Of a stretch of 64,000 bases of DNA, positions 26,157 through 35,221 are shown one piece after another. The translations under genes and the position numbers were made by a program. How positions within the stretch are numbered: the stretch's first letter is position 1; each line of letters starts with the position of its first letter. The stretch is taken from the NCBI RefSeq assembly GCF_005938625.1, contig NZ_VCNJ01000056.1, forward strand, positions 1-64,000. The letters run 5' to 3'. The notes beneath the pieces are model-generated. The model searched no databases and had not been told where the DNA came from. It saw only the letters and a list, made by a program, of their open reading frames with translations. The stretch is from Pseudomonas fluorescens (lineage in GTDB: Bacteria > Pseudomonadota > Gammaproteobacteria > Pseudomonadales > Pseudomonadaceae).

Positions 26157-26960
26157 TCAGTCCCAGTCAGGCGCGATGCCTTTCGGGCTGGTCAGGCGAT
26201 GGTCGCGATCGAGTGTGGCAATCAGCGCCATGTCGGCATCGCTCAAGGTCAGCGCCGTGGCGGCAAGGTTGCTTTGCAGGTTGGCGCGTTTGGTCGACGA
26301 CGGGATCACCGCGTAGCCCGACTGCATCGCCCAGGCGAGGGTGACTTGCGCCGGGGTGGCTTGCAGGCGTTCGGCGATCTGCTGGATCAGCGGATCTTTC
26401 AGCACTTCACCGTAGGCGAGAGTCATGTACGAAGTGATGTGGATGCCCTGGCGCTGGGCAAACTCGACGACTTTGCGGTTTTGCAGATACGGGTGCAGTT
26501 CGATCTGGTTGGTCGCGATGTTTTCTGCACCGACCGCAGCAATCGCCTGCTTCATCAAATCGATGGTGAAGTTGGACACACCGATCTGCCGGGTCAGGCC
26601 CAGGCGCTTCGCCTCCAGCAGGGCGCCCATGAATTCTTCGACCGGGACCTGGTTTTCCGGCGATGGCCAGTGAATCAGGGTCAGGTCAAGGTAGTCGGTC
26701 TGCAATTTCTGCAGGCTTTCCTTGAGGCTGCCGATCAAGCGATCTTTGGCGAAGTTGGCGACCCAGATCTTGCTGGTGATGAACAGCTCTTCACGCGGGA
26801 TGCCGCTGGCTGCGATGGCTTGGCCGACATCGGCTTCGTTTTCGTAGATTTGCGCGGTGTCGATGACCCGGTAGCCGAGTTCGAGGGCAGTGCTCACTGA
26901 GTCAATGACGACCTGGCCTTGCAGGCGAAACGTGCCAAGGCCGAAAGCGGGAACAGACAT
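26157..26960 (-). CDS. dkgB: Aldo/keto reductase, 2,5-diketo-D-gluconate reductase B type
   Basis: NADPH-dependent reductase of small aldehydes and diketogluconate. The ATG at 26960 gives 267 residues, the length of E. coli DkgB, with close likeness throughout as I recall it (PAFGLGTFRL, ALELGYRVIDTAQIYENEA, LIHWPSPENQV, VIPSSTKRANLQSNL). The catalytic tetrad is visible: Asp and Tyr in DTAQIYENE, Lys in ITSKIWV and His in LIHWPSP. GGAG precedes the ATG. It stands alone and converges on the hybrid kinase gene. Confidence 0.9.
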   Translation of the reverse strand: MSVPAFGLGTFRLQGQVVIDSVSTALELGYRVIDTAQIYENEADVGQAIAASGIPREELFITSKIWVANFAKDRLIGSLKESLQKLQTDYLDLTLIHWPSPENQVPVEEFMGALLEAKRLGLTRQIGVSNFTIDLMKQAIAAVGAENIATNQIELHPYLQNRKVVEFAQRQGIHITSYMTLAYGEVLKDPLIQQIAERLQATPAQVTLAWAMQSGYAVIPSSTKRANLQSNLAATALTLSDADMALIATLDRDHRLTSPKGIAPDWD

Positions 26961-27093
26961 GCAGGACTCCAAGGGTTGCAGTGGTAATGCGCAGGAGTAT
27001 CCGCGTCTGCATCGTTGAGAAAAACCGCTGGTGGGGCAAAGCACTGTTGATCAGAAGTCATGAATCCACTCAGTGATTTTTGTTGCCTGGGCT

Positions 27094-27167
27094 GGCCCTA
27101 TCGCGAGCAGGCTCACTCCTACATTGGAACGCGGTCTCCTGTAGGAGTGAGCCTGCTCGCGATGGCC
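27094..27167. repeat. REP-type palindrome (family C variant)
   Basis: Inverted repeat with arms TCGCGAGCAGGCTCACTCCT and their complement, flanked by GGCC, between dkgB and the LysR gene. Confidence 0.85.
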
Positions 27168-27178
27168 GCGACTCGGTC

Positions 27179-28087
27179 TCAGGCTATATCGCTCTGCGCA
27201 AACTCCTCTCCGAGAAAATCAATCAGCGTGCGCACCGACGGCAACAACCCGCGTCGCGACGGAAAGATCGCATGCACCACTCCGCACTTCGGCGCCCAGC
27301 CCGGAATCAATTCCACGACGCGTCCGGCGGCAATGTCCTCACGCACCACCACACTCGGCAAATGCGCCACGCCAACGCCGGCAATCACCGCCTGACGCAA
27401 GGCAATCAAGTCATCGGTGACCATGCGCGGCGTATGCCGAATCAGCGCCGTGTTGTCATTCGGCCCGAGCAGTTCCCACTGATATTCGCGCTGCGCCGCC
27501 CCCCAATGCAGACTCGGCAAGCCATTGAGGTCAGCGGGCGAGGGCGGTGACGACAGACGTTCGACAAATACCGGGCTGCCGACCACTGATTGCATGCTGT
27601 TGCCGAGCACCTTCATGACCATGTCGGTGTTTTCCAGCGGCGGAAAACGCACTCGCAGCGCGATGTCGAAACCCTCGTGAATCAGGTCGACGCGGCGATT
27701 GGTGCTCTCGATAAACAACTCCACCAACGGATATTTGAGCATGTAGCGGGTGAGCATCGGCCCGACCCAAGAGTTGAGCAGCGCCGTCGGGCAACTCAGG
27801 CGAACCAGGCCTTGCGGTTCCGAGCGGTTGCGCTCGATCAGCTCGGCGGCGCTTTCGGCTTCGACGCGCATGGCCAGGCAGCGCTGGTAATAGGCCTGAC
27901 CGATTTCGGTCAGCGAGCAATGGCGGCTGGTGCGGTGCAGCAAGCGCACACCGAGGCGTTCTTCCAGTTCGGAAATACGTCGGCTGAGCTTCGATTTCGG
28001 CATGTCCAGTGCGCGCCCGGCGGCAGCGAAACCATGATGTTCGACCACTTGAGTGAAGTAGTAGAGGGTGTTGAGGTCTTCCACCAT
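27179..28087 (-). CDS. LysR-family regulator next to pirin/isochorismatase genes
   Basis: A 302-residue LysR regulator. The winged HTH is at the N terminus (LNTLYYFTQVVEHHGFAAAG, SKLSRRISELEERLG) and the effector domain begins at about residue 90 (LVRLSCPTALLNSWV). It is divergent from the pirin gene with about 105 bases between, so it most likely controls the pirin-hydrolase group and itself. The inducer is unknown; electrophile or quinone sensing would fit its neighbours but is a guess. Confidence 0.88.
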   Translation of the reverse strand: MVEDLNTLYYFTQVVEHHGFAAAGRALDMPKSKLSRRISELEERLGVRLLHRTSRHCSLTEIGQAYYQRCLAMRVEAESAAELIERNRSEPQGLVRLSCPTALLNSWVGPMLTRYMLKYPLVELFIESTNRRVDLIHEGFDIALRVRFPPLENTDMVMKVLGNSMQSVVGSPVFVERLSSPPSPADLNGLPSLHWGAAQREYQWELLGPNDNTALIRHTPRMVTDDLIALRQAVIAGVGVAHLPSVVVREDIAAGRVVELIPGWAPKCGVVHAIFPSRRGLLPSVRTLIDFLGEEFAQSDIA

Positions 28088-28192
28088 CGTTCTCCATATA
28101 GAACGCTAAGGCTGATTTTTGCAGTCTAGTGCATTAATGGTCATGGATTTAAGCTTAATCCATCGCATCACTCACCCCAATTGGAGACAACC

Positions 28193-29059
28193 ATGAAAAA
28201 CATCATCGGTATCTACACCAGCCCGCGCGGCCATTGGGTCGGCGATGGTTTCCCGGTGCGCACGCTGTTTTCCTACGACAACCTGGGCAAACACATCAGC
28301 CCGTTCCTGCTGCTCGATCATGCCGGTCCCGCCGAATTCACCCCAACCACCGAACAGCGTGGCGTTGGTCAGCATCCGCACCGCGGGTTCGAAACCGTGA
28401 CTATCGTTTATGAAGGCGAGGTTCAGCACCGCGACTCGACCGGTAGCGGCGGCGTGATCGGCCCGGGCGATGTGCAATGGATGACGGCCGCGTCCGGGAT
28501 TCTCCACGAGGAGTTTCACTCGGAAAACTTCGCCAAAACCGGCGGCAAACTGGAAATGGTCCAGTTGTGGGTCAACCTGCCGGCCAAGGACAAAATGGCC
28601 GCGCCGGGCTACCAGACCATTCTCGACCGCGATATCCCGAGCATCGCGCTCAAGGACAATGCCGGCAACCTGCGTCTGATCGCCGGTGAGTTCGATGGCC
28701 ATACCGGCCCGTCGCGCACTTTCACACCGATCGACGTGTGGGACTTGCGCCTGAACGCCGGCAAGTTGCTGACGCTGGATCTGCACGAAGGCCGCAACAC
28801 CGCACTGGTGGTGTTGAAAGGCTCGGTGCAGGTCAACGGTCTGGAGTCGGTGCGCGAAGGGCAGTTGGCGCTGTTCGAACGTGACGGCCATCAGATGACG
28901 CTCGAAGCCAGCCAGGACGCGGTGGTGTTGCTGCTCAGCGGCGAGCCGATCGACGAACCTATCGTCGGTCACGGCCCGTTCGTGATGAACACCGAGCAGG
29001 AAATCCACCAGGCCTTCGCCGACTTCCAGTCCGGCCGTTTCGGCCAGATGCACGCTTAA
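28193..29059 (+). CDS. Pirin-family cupin protein
   Basis: A two-cupin pirin protein of 288 residues. Metal-binding residues typical of the family are seen in GQHPHRGFETVT and SGILHEEFHS; some bacterial members are quercetin dioxygenases. The ATG follows TTGGAGACAACC. It is the first of three same-strand genes after the divergent LysR gene, with two isochorismatase-fold hydrolases behind it. Substrate unknown. Confidence 0.9.
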   Translation: MKNIIGIYTSPRGHWVGDGFPVRTLFSYDNLGKHISPFLLLDHAGPAEFTPTTEQRGVGQHPHRGFETVTIVYEGEVQHRDSTGSGGVIGPGDVQWMTAASGILHEEFHSENFAKTGGKLEMVQLWVNLPAKDKMAAPGYQTILDRDIPSIALKDNAGNLRLIAGEFDGHTGPSRTFTPIDVWDLRLNAGKLLTLDLHEGRNTALVVLKGSVQVNGLESVREGQLALFERDGHQMTLEASQDAVVLLLSGEPIDEPIVGHGPFVMNTEQEIHQAFADFQSGRFGQMHA

Positions 29060-29145
29060 CGCACCACCACTCCGCTCTACATAGGACGCGTAGGCCGGTT
29101 CGCAGGCCAGGGATGGCTGTTGCCTATAGAAAAGAGGAAACGCAC

Positions 29146-29829
29146 ATGAACACTGTCAATGCAGCGAACTTCGACGGCCAGAAACCGACCATCGATGCCA
29201 GCGACGCAGCGATGCTGCTGATCGACCACCAGAGCGGTCTGTTCCAGATCGTCAAGGACATGGACGTGCCGCAACTGCGCGCCAATGCCATCGCACTGGC
29301 CAAAGCCGCGACCCTGTTGAAGATGCCGGTGATCACCACCGCCTCCGTGCCGCAAGGGCCGAACGGGCCGTTGATCCCGGAGATTCACGAAGCAGCGCCG
29401 CATGCGCAATACGTGGCGCGCAAAGGCGAAATCAATGCCTGGGACAATCCGGAATTTCACGCAGCGGTCAAAGCTACCGGCAAGAAGACCTTGGTGATCG
29501 CCGGAACCCTGACCAGCGTCTGCCTGGCGTTCCCGTCCATCGCCGCCGTGCACGAAGGCTACAAGGTATTTGCCGTGGTCGATGCGTCCGGTAATCACTC
29601 GAAACTGGCCACTGATCTGACAGTTGCCCGTTTGGCTCAGGCCGGGGTGGTGCCGATCGACATCATGGCTACGCTTTCCGAGCTGCAAGGCTCGTGGAAC
29701 CGTCCCGATGCCGAGCAGTGGGCGGCCGTTTACGCCCAGGCCATGCCGCATTATCAATTGCTGATCGAAAGCTACCTCAAGGCCCAGCAAGTCGCGAACG
29801 AACACGAAGTGCTGGATTCCCAGCGCTGA
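29146..29829 (+). CDS. Isochorismatase-fold hydrolase (first of two)
   Basis: A 227-residue cysteine hydrolase of the isochorismatase/YcaC superfamily. The catalytic Asp lies in MLLIDHQSGLF and the nucleophile Cys in LTSVCLAFPS. PNGPLIPEI and EINAWDNPEF are typical of the YcaC branch. AGAGGAAA precedes the ATG. It shares its fold and several motifs with the next gene, so the two look like old paralogues. The reaction cannot be stated; these proteins are often annotated as hydrolases without a known substrate. Confidence 0.88.
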   Translation: MNTVNAANFDGQKPTIDASDAAMLLIDHQSGLFQIVKDMDVPQLRANAIALAKAATLLKMPVITTASVPQGPNGPLIPEIHEAAPHAQYVARKGEINAWDNPEFHAAVKATGKKTLVIAGTLTSVCLAFPSIAAVHEGYKVFAVVDASGNHSKLATDLTVARLAQAGVVPIDIMATLSELQGSWNRPDAEQWAAVYAQAMPHYQLLIESYLKAQQVANEHEVLDSQR

Positions 29830-29884
29830 TCGAGTCACCTGAGGCCGACCCCGTCGGCCTCTACCACCCGCGAGGATTACTGCT

Positions 29885-30511
29885 ATGACCACTCAATACA
29901 AACGTCTGGACAAGAACAACGCTGCGGTGTTGCTGGTCGACCATCAGGCCGGGCTGCTGTCGCTGGTGCGCGACATTGAGCCGGACAAATTCAAGAACAA
30001 CGTGTTGGCGCTGGCCGATCTGGCCAAGTACTTCAAACTGCCGACAATTCTCACCACCAGTTTCGAAACCGGCCCCAATGGCCCGCTGGTGCCTGAGCTG
30101 AAAGCACTGTTTCCGGATGCGCCGTACATCGCCCGCCCTGGCCAGATCAACGCCTGGGACAACGAAGATTTCGTCAAGGCGATCAAGGCGACTGGCAAGA
30201 AGCAGTTGATCATTGCTGGTGTGGTGACGGAAGTTTGCGTGGCGTTCCCGGCACTGTCGGCGCTGGAAGAGGGCTTCGACGTGTTCGTGGTGACCGATGC
30301 CTCAGGCACGTTCAACGAGCTGACTCGCGAATCGGCGTGGAACCGCATGTCCACTGCCGGCGCGCAATTGATGACCTGGTTCGGTCTGGCCTGCGAGCTG
30401 CATCGCGACTGGCGCAACGACATTGAAGGGCTGGGCACGCTGTTCTCCAACCACATCCCGGACTACCGCAACCTGTTCACCAGCTACAACAGCCTGACCA
30501 ACGGTAAGTAA
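29885..30511 (+). CDS. ycaC: YcaC-type isochorismatase-fold hydrolase (second of two)
   Basis: A 208-residue protein closely resembling YcaC along its length. The Asp is in LLVDHQAGLL and the Cys in VTEVCVAFPAL. The C-terminal half (MTWFGLACELHRDWRNDIEG) is typical of Pseudomonas YcaC. Such proteins form octameric rings; their substrate is not known. It follows the first hydrolase after 55 bases and ends the pirin group, with a REP palindrome next. Confidence 0.85.
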   Translation: MTTQYKRLDKNNAAVLLVDHQAGLLSLVRDIEPDKFKNNVLALADLAKYFKLPTILTTSFETGPNGPLVPELKALFPDAPYIARPGQINAWDNEDFVKAIKATGKKQLIIAGVVTEVCVAFPALSALEEGFDVFVVTDASGTFNELTRESAWNRMSTAGAQLMTWFGLACELHRDWRNDIEGLGTLFSNHIPDYRNLFTSYNSLTNGK

Positions 30512-30528
30512 TCTGTCACCCCGTAAAC

Positions 30529-30615
30529 CTGTGCAGGAGCTGCCGCAGGCTGCGATCTTTTGATGTTGTTTTTTAAAGATCAAAAGATCGCAGCCTGCGG
30601 CAGCTCCTACAGGGG
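30529..30615. repeat. REP-type palindrome (family A)
   Basis: Inverted repeat with arms GCAGGAGCTGCCGCAGGCTG and their complement around a short AT core, between ycaC and the MscS gene. Confidence 0.87.
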
Positions 30616-30720
30616 TTTTGCGGTGTTTTTGCGCGGGCGTTCATCCTCTGAAATCAATTGCTCCTACACTTGCTCAATCTGTGCGATCTTCTCGCGATTG
30701 GCCTTCGTCGGAGTTGTTTG

Positions 30721-32163
30721 ATGCTGTCTCTGCTCACCGAACATCCGTTGTTTTGCGCGCTGATCCTGATCCTCCTCGATCTTGGGTTATGGCGCTTGAT
30801 CAGCTCCCATGGGAGTGAGTGGAAACTGCTGGTGCGGGTGCTGATTTTCACCTTGTTCAGCGTGCTGCTGTTCAACGAAGGCCTCAACCCGATGGAACCG
30901 GCGCCATGGGCCGACAACGTGCCGCTGCACCTGGCGGCGACCGGGTTGCAGATTGGCTGGTGGCTGTTCGGCGCGCGGACTCTGACGGTGTTGATCGGTG
31001 CGGTGATGATGCAGCGGGTCGGCCACACCGGGCGGCTGTTGCAGGATCTGCTCGGCGCGGTGATTTTCCTTATTGCGATCATTGCCGCGCTGGCTTACGT
31101 GCTGGATCTGCCGGTCAAAGGCGTGCTGGCGACGTCTGGCGCGTTGGCGATCATCGTCGGTCTGGCCTTGCAGAGCACGCTCAGCGACGTGTTCTCCGGG
31201 ATCGTCCTCAACACCACCAAGCCGTATCAACTGGATGACTGGATCTCCATCGACGGCACCGAAGGGCGGGTCACCGACATCGACTGGCGCGCCACGCGCC
31301 TGCAGACCAGTCAGGGCAGCATGGCGGTGATTCCCAACTCGCTGGCGGCCAAGGCCAAGATCATCAACTTCAGTCGACCGAGCAATATGTTCGGCGTCGC
31401 GGTCAGCGTGCAGGTCAGCCCGCACGCGCGGCCCAACTCAGTGATCGATGCGCTGGAGCGGGCGATGCAGGGCTGTCGTCAGTTGCTCGATACACCAGCG
31501 CCAAGCGTGGCGCTGAAAAGCTCCGGCAGCAGCGGCGCGGAATATGAGATCAGCGGTTTCGTCGCCTCGATGGGCGAGAAGCGCGTGGTGCGCAATCAAT
31601 TGTTCGATCTGGCCTATCGGCACTTGCAGGCGTCCGGGGTCAATCTGCTGTCGAGCGATGAAAGTGCTGCGCCGACCAACCTGTCGCGGCCACGGGCGTT
31701 GCTCGACAGTTCGCCAATATTTTCGACCCTGCGTCAGGAAGAAAAAGACACCTTCAGCCAGAACATGACCCTGCAAACCTTCCGTGCCGGCGAGACGATC
31801 CTTGAGGCGGGGGAGGTCAGCGATCACTTGTTCATTATCGAGTCGGGCGTGGTTACCGTGACCCTGACTCGCCATGGCTCGCCGTTCGAGTCCGGGCGCA
31901 TGGGCCCCGGCGAAGTGATCGGCGAGGCCGGCATACTTTCCGATTCTTCTGTGCCGGCCAGGTTTGCCGCGAAAACCTTCTGCGCCCTGTACCGCATCGA
32001 GAAGACTTACCTGAAGCCGTGTCTGGACGCTCGCCACGATATCAGCGATGCCATGAAAACCTTGCTCGATTACCGCTTGCACAAGGCGCAATCGCTGACC
32101 GAGGAAGCGCCGGTGGTGGTGGCGAAAAAAGGCTTCCTGCAATGGCTGCGCAGTCGCGCTTGA
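30721..32163 (+). CDS. MscS-family channel with cyclic-nucleotide-binding domain
   Basis: A 480-residue inner-membrane protein. The N-terminal third has about four membrane segments, with the MscS pore helix and beta-domain next (GALAIIVGLALQSTLSDVFS, then DDWISIDGTEGRVTDIDWRA). The C-terminal part (about 330-440) is a cNMP-binding-type domain (FRAGETILEAGEVSDHLFII, GPGEVIGEAGILSDSSVPAR). This architecture is known as the bacterial cyclic-nucleotide-gated branch of MscS channels, which may respond poorly to tension. I chose the ATG at 30721, preceded by GGAG, over an earlier frame start. Confidence 0.88.
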   Translation: MLSLLTEHPLFCALILILLDLGLWRLISSHGSEWKLLVRVLIFTLFSVLLFNEGLNPMEPAPWADNVPLHLAATGLQIGWWLFGARTLTVLIGAVMMQRVGHTGRLLQDLLGAVIFLIAIIAALAYVLDLPVKGVLATSGALAIIVGLALQSTLSDVFSGIVLNTTKPYQLDDWISIDGTEGRVTDIDWRATRLQTSQGSMAVIPNSLAAKAKIINFSRPSNMFGVAVSVQVSPHARPNSVIDALERAMQGCRQLLDTPAPSVALKSSGSSGAEYEISGFVASMGEKRVVRNQLFDLAYRHLQASGVNLLSSDESAAPTNLSRPRALLDSSPIFSTLRQEEKDTFSQNMTLQTFRAGETILEAGEVSDHLFIIESGVVTVTLTRHGSPFESGRMGPGEVIGEAGILSDSSVPARFAAKTFCALYRIEKTYLKPCLDARHDISDAMKTLLDYRLHKAQSLTEEAPVVVAKKGFLQWLRSRA

Positions 32164-32165
32164 AG

Positions 32166-32747
32166 TTATGCGTAGGCGGCGAGTTTCTGTTCCAGGTGCA
32201 AGCGCACCTGCGGCCACTCGTCGTCGATGATGCTGAAACGCACCGAGTTGCGCTTGCGCCCGTCCGGCATGATCCGCTCATGGCGGACGATGCCTTCCTG
32301 TTGCGCGCCAAGGCGCAGAATCGCGTTACGCGACTTCTGGTTGTTCTCGTCGGTGGTGAACTGCACGCGCACGCAATCGAGCACGTCGAAGGCGTGGCGC
32401 AGCATGAGGTACTTGGCTTCGGTATTGACGAAGGATTTCTGCCAGCTCGCCGAGATCCAGCTGCTGCCGATTTCCAGCTTGCGGTTGAGCGGGTCGATCT
32501 TCCAGAAGCGGGTTGAACCGATCACTTCCCCGGTGTCTTTCAAGACAATGACAAACGGCAGCACCGTGCCGGCGTCACGGCCATCGATGGCCTTTCTCAG
32601 ATAGCTGTCGACTGTGCTTGCTGAGGGCACAACGGTGACGGTGAGGTTCCACAATTCGCCATCAGCGGCAGCGTGGAGCAGGGCAGCGGCATCTGAATAC
32701 TGGAGCGGGCGCAAGAGGATGCGCTGACCTTGCAGCGTGGTTGGCAT
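32166..32747 (-). CDS. GNAT-family acetyltransferase (RimJ/RimL type)
   Basis: A 193-residue acetyltransferase with the RimJ/RimL-like pattern: QRILLRPLQYSDAAALLHAA at the N terminus, GEVIGSTRFWKID in the core and the acetyl-CoA region near residue 130 (TDENNQKSRNAILRLGAQQE). The substrate may be an N-terminal residue or a small amine; sequence does not decide. Its stop lies 2 bases from the MscS stop (convergent), and it is divergent from xthA. Confidence 0.88.
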   Translation of the reverse strand: MPTTLQGQRILLRPLQYSDAAALLHAAADGELWNLTVTVVPSASTVDSYLRKAIDGRDAGTVLPFVIVLKDTGEVIGSTRFWKIDPLNRKLEIGSSWISASWQKSFVNTEAKYLMLRHAFDVLDCVRVQFTTDENNQKSRNAILRLGAQQEGIVRHERIMPDGRKRNSVRFSIIDDEWPQVRLHLEQKLAAYA

Positions 32748-32876
32748 GGGATTCAGGTCTCGGCGGAGCGGGCGAATGGCGAGTGCCTATTACGCCGCAG
32801 TGGGTGGATCCGATGCAACCGTGACGATGTTCTCGAGGTCACAATTTTCACAGCCCATGGGCAGGAGCCTCAGCCG

Positions 32877-33671
32877 ATGAAAAACCTGCGGATCGCCACC
32901 TACAACGTCAACGGCCTGCGCGCGCGGTTGCCGAATTTGCTGGATTGGCTCAAACGCGAGCAACCGGACATCGCCTGCCTGCAAGAACTCAAATCGGTCG
33001 ATTCGGCATTCCCCGCCGCCGAGCTGGAAGCCGCCGGTTACGGCGCGATCTGGCAAGGCCAGGCTTCGTGGAACGGCGTGGCGATTCTCGCCCGTGACGC
33101 GCAACCGCTGGAAAGTCGGCGTGGTCTGCCGGGCGATCCCGATGACAAGCACAGTCGCTACCTGGAAGCGGCGGTGCACGGGGTGCTGGTCGGATGCCTG
33201 TACCTGCCCAACGGTAACCCGCAACCAGGGCCGAAGTTCGATTACAAACTGGCGTGGTTCGAACGGTTGATCGGCTATGCGAAGGATCTGCAAAGCAGCG
33301 ATCACCCGGTGGTGTTGGCCGGTGACTACAACGTTGTGCCCACCGACATGGACATCTACAACACCCGCTCGTGGCTCAAGGACGCGTTGCTGCAGCCGGA
33401 GAGCCGCGAGTGTTATCAGCGTTTGCTCGATCAGGGCTGGACCGATTCGCTGCGGTATCTGTATCCCGAGGATCGTCTCTACACCTTCTGGGATTACTTC
33501 CGCCAGCACTGGCAAACCAACTCCGGACTGCGCATAGATCATCTGCTGCTCAACCCGGCGCTGAGTCCGTATCTGCATGAGGCCGGGGTCGACGCCTGGG
33601 TGCGCAACGAGCCGCATGCCAGCGACCATGCGCCGACGTGGATTCGTATCGGCTCACGCAAGAAACGCTAG
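32877..33671 (+). CDS. xthA: Exodeoxyribonuclease III
   Basis: AP endonuclease/3'-5' exonuclease of base excision repair. The ATG at 32877 follows AGGAG and gives 264 residues. Family motifs are LRIATYNVNGLRARL, CLQELKSVD (metal-binding Glu), LAGDYNVVPTDMDIYN (Asp and Asn), LRIDHLLLNP and the catalytic SDHAPTWIRI at the C terminus. Pseudomonads often have more than one ExoIII paralogue; which one this is remains open. Confidence 0.92.
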   Translation: MKNLRIATYNVNGLRARLPNLLDWLKREQPDIACLQELKSVDSAFPAAELEAAGYGAIWQGQASWNGVAILARDAQPLESRRGLPGDPDDKHSRYLEAAVHGVLVGCLYLPNGNPQPGPKFDYKLAWFERLIGYAKDLQSSDHPVVLAGDYNVVPTDMDIYNTRSWLKDALLQPESRECYQRLLDQGWTDSLRYLYPEDRLYTFWDYFRQHWQTNSGLRIDHLLLNPALSPYLHEAGVDAWVRNEPHASDHAPTWIRIGSRKKR

Positions 33672-33772
33672 CGGGCGATTGGCGAAATCAATTGTCGAAA
33701 ACACTGCCCGATCCCGTATACATGGCGAACATCAACGCAGTGAACTGCGGCCCCATGCATAAGGATCGAGCA

Positions 33773-34606
33773 ATGAGTGAGCCACGCCTGAAGAATCTGA
33801 AGCTGTACCTGCAACGTCTCGGGTTTGATGCCCCGCCGGCGCCCACGCTGGAGAGCTTGCGATTGTTGCAACTGCGCCACACCGGCGTGTTTGCTTTCGA
33901 GAACCTGGCGACGATCACCGGGGCGCCGGTACTGATCGACTTGCCGTCCATTGAAGAGAAGGTTCTGCTCGGTGGTCGCGGTGGCTACTGCTATGAGCTG
34001 AACAATCTGTTTTTTGCGTTGTTGCTTGAACTGGGCTTCGACGCACGTGCTATCAGCGGGCGGGTGGTGATGAATCAGCCAGAAGGCAGCTGGACGGCGC
34101 GCACGCACCGCTTGAGCCTGGTGACCATCGACGATGTGCGCTACATCACCGATGTCGGCTTTGGTGGCATGGTGCCGACTGCGCCGCTGCTGCTCGACAC
34201 CGAAGCGGAGCAAGCGACCCCTCATGAACCTTATCGCATTGAAAAACAGCCCGACGGCTACATGCTGCGTGCCAAGGTGGCGGGGGAATGGCGATCGATG
34301 TACCTGTTCGATCTGCAACGCCAGGAAGACATCGATTACACCATTGGCAACTGGTACGTCTCGACCCATCCTGAGTCACCGTTCAGTCAGCGCCTGATGG
34401 TCGCGCGCACCGGGGAGGGCTGGCGCAAGACGCTGAACAACGGCAGTTTCGCCATCCATCGCATGGGTGCCAGCAGTGAGCGGCGCGAGGTGGCGGAAGT
34501 CGGTGAGTTGATTGAATTACTGGCGCGCGAGTTTGCTCTGCATCTGCCGGATCTGCCCCACAATCGCCAGTCTTTGGCGCGGATAATCGCGCCGGTCTCC
34601 GTCTAG
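33773..34606 (+). CDS. nat: Arylamine N-acetyltransferase
   Basis: A 277-residue cytoplasmic enzyme that acetylates arylamines and hydrazines with acetyl-CoA. The Cys-His-Asp triad is visible: Cys in GGRGGYCYELNN, His in ARTHRLSLV and Asp in ITDVGFGG. AAGGA precedes the ATG. It follows xthA by about 100 bases and overlaps the brnA stop by 4 bases (convergent). Confidence 0.93.
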   Translation: MSEPRLKNLKLYLQRLGFDAPPAPTLESLRLLQLRHTGVFAFENLATITGAPVLIDLPSIEEKVLLGGRGGYCYELNNLFFALLLELGFDARAISGRVVMNQPEGSWTARTHRLSLVTIDDVRYITDVGFGGMVPTAPLLLDTEAEQATPHEPYRIEKQPDGYMLRAKVAGEWRSMYLFDLQRQEDIDYTIGNWYVSTHPESPFSQRLMVARTGEGWRKTLNNGSFAIHRMGASSERREVAEVGELIELLAREFALHLPDLPHNRQSLARIIAPVSV

Positions 34607-34929
34607 GGTTTGACGTCGGGCTCCAGCACTCGACGGATTTCCCCAACCGCTGCCGACAGCTTTTTCTCGAGGCTCTTGAGGTCAGCGGCGGTGATGCCCT
34701 TCTTGAATTGCCCGCTTGATTCGACAGGCTCCGGTTTTGCAACGGCATCCAGCAGCGTATGACGCAAGGTGTTATTGATCACCGTCTGATAACCGAACCC
34801 TTCGCTCTCCGCGGCCGTACGCGCCGCTTCGATGACGGCGTCATCAAGCATGATGGTGATGCGGGTTTTGCCCTTGTTTGAAGCCAATGCACCGCGTTTG
34901 CCCTGAGAAAAGTCATATTCGTCTTGCAT
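34603..34929 (-). CDS. brnA: BrnA-type antitoxin
   Basis: A 108-residue ribbon-helix-helix antitoxin of the BrnA family. KTRITIMLDDAVIEAARTAA forms the RHH DNA-binding and dimer region (about 21-65), and the C-terminal tail is likely toxin-binding. A GGAG ribosome site lies inside the end of the brnT frame, whose TGA ends three bases before this ATG, so the two are read from one mRNA with the toxin first, as is usual for BrnT/BrnA. BrnA normally represses its own promoter. Confidence 0.85.
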   Translation of the reverse strand: MQDEYDFSQGKRGALASNKGKTRITIMLDDAVIEAARTAAESEGFGYQTVINNTLRHTLLDAVAKPEPVESSGQFKKGITAADLKSLEKKLSAAVGEIRRVLEPDVKP

Positions 34930-34932
34930 CGA

Positions 34933-35217
34933 TCAAGCCTCCAGAAAATAAGCGCTACGTTCGCTCGGTGTGGCGACACGTGCAGAAATGATTCGAACGA
35001 CATTCGCATCCCGGTAACTGTAAGCAACGACCAACAAGCGCCCTTTGCCGTTGAGGCCAATAGTGATCCAGCGCTGTTCGTCATGGTCGTTGTCCTCGAC
35101 CGTCAGTGCTCGTTCGTCGTGGAAGACCGGTTCAGTTTCGGCGAGGCTGACGCCTTTGTGCTTGAGTTTGTTGGCTGCGTTCTTGCTTTTGTCGTACTGA
35201 ATAGTGAATGACTTAAT
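34933..35217 (-). CDS. brnT: BrnT-type RNase toxin with no canonical start codon
   Basis: On the minus strand an open frame encodes a BrnT-like protein (QYDKSKNAANKLKHKGVSLA, TEPVFHDERALTVED, LLVVAYSYRDANVVRIISAR), a RelE-fold ribonuclease toxin. The conserved part begins right after the frame enters from an AT-rich leader. Back to the upstream stop there is no in-frame ATG, GTG or TTG; the nearest codons are ATA (35220) and ATT (35217), and an ATG one frame away (35222-35224) meets a TAA after two codons. I give the ATT as a provisional start (94 residues). Either a rare start is used or the toxin is silenced. Confidence 0.6.
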   Translation of the reverse strand: MKSFTIQYDKSKNAANKLKHKGVSLAETEPVFHDERALTVEDNDHDEQRWITIGLNGKGRLLVVAYSYRDANVVRIISARVATPSERSAYFLEA

Positions 35218-35221
35218 TATG

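Noticed and set aside
27080..27550. Possible gene across the palindrome at 27.1 kb
   Set aside because: It runs through the REP unit and antisense to the LysR gene, with no family features.
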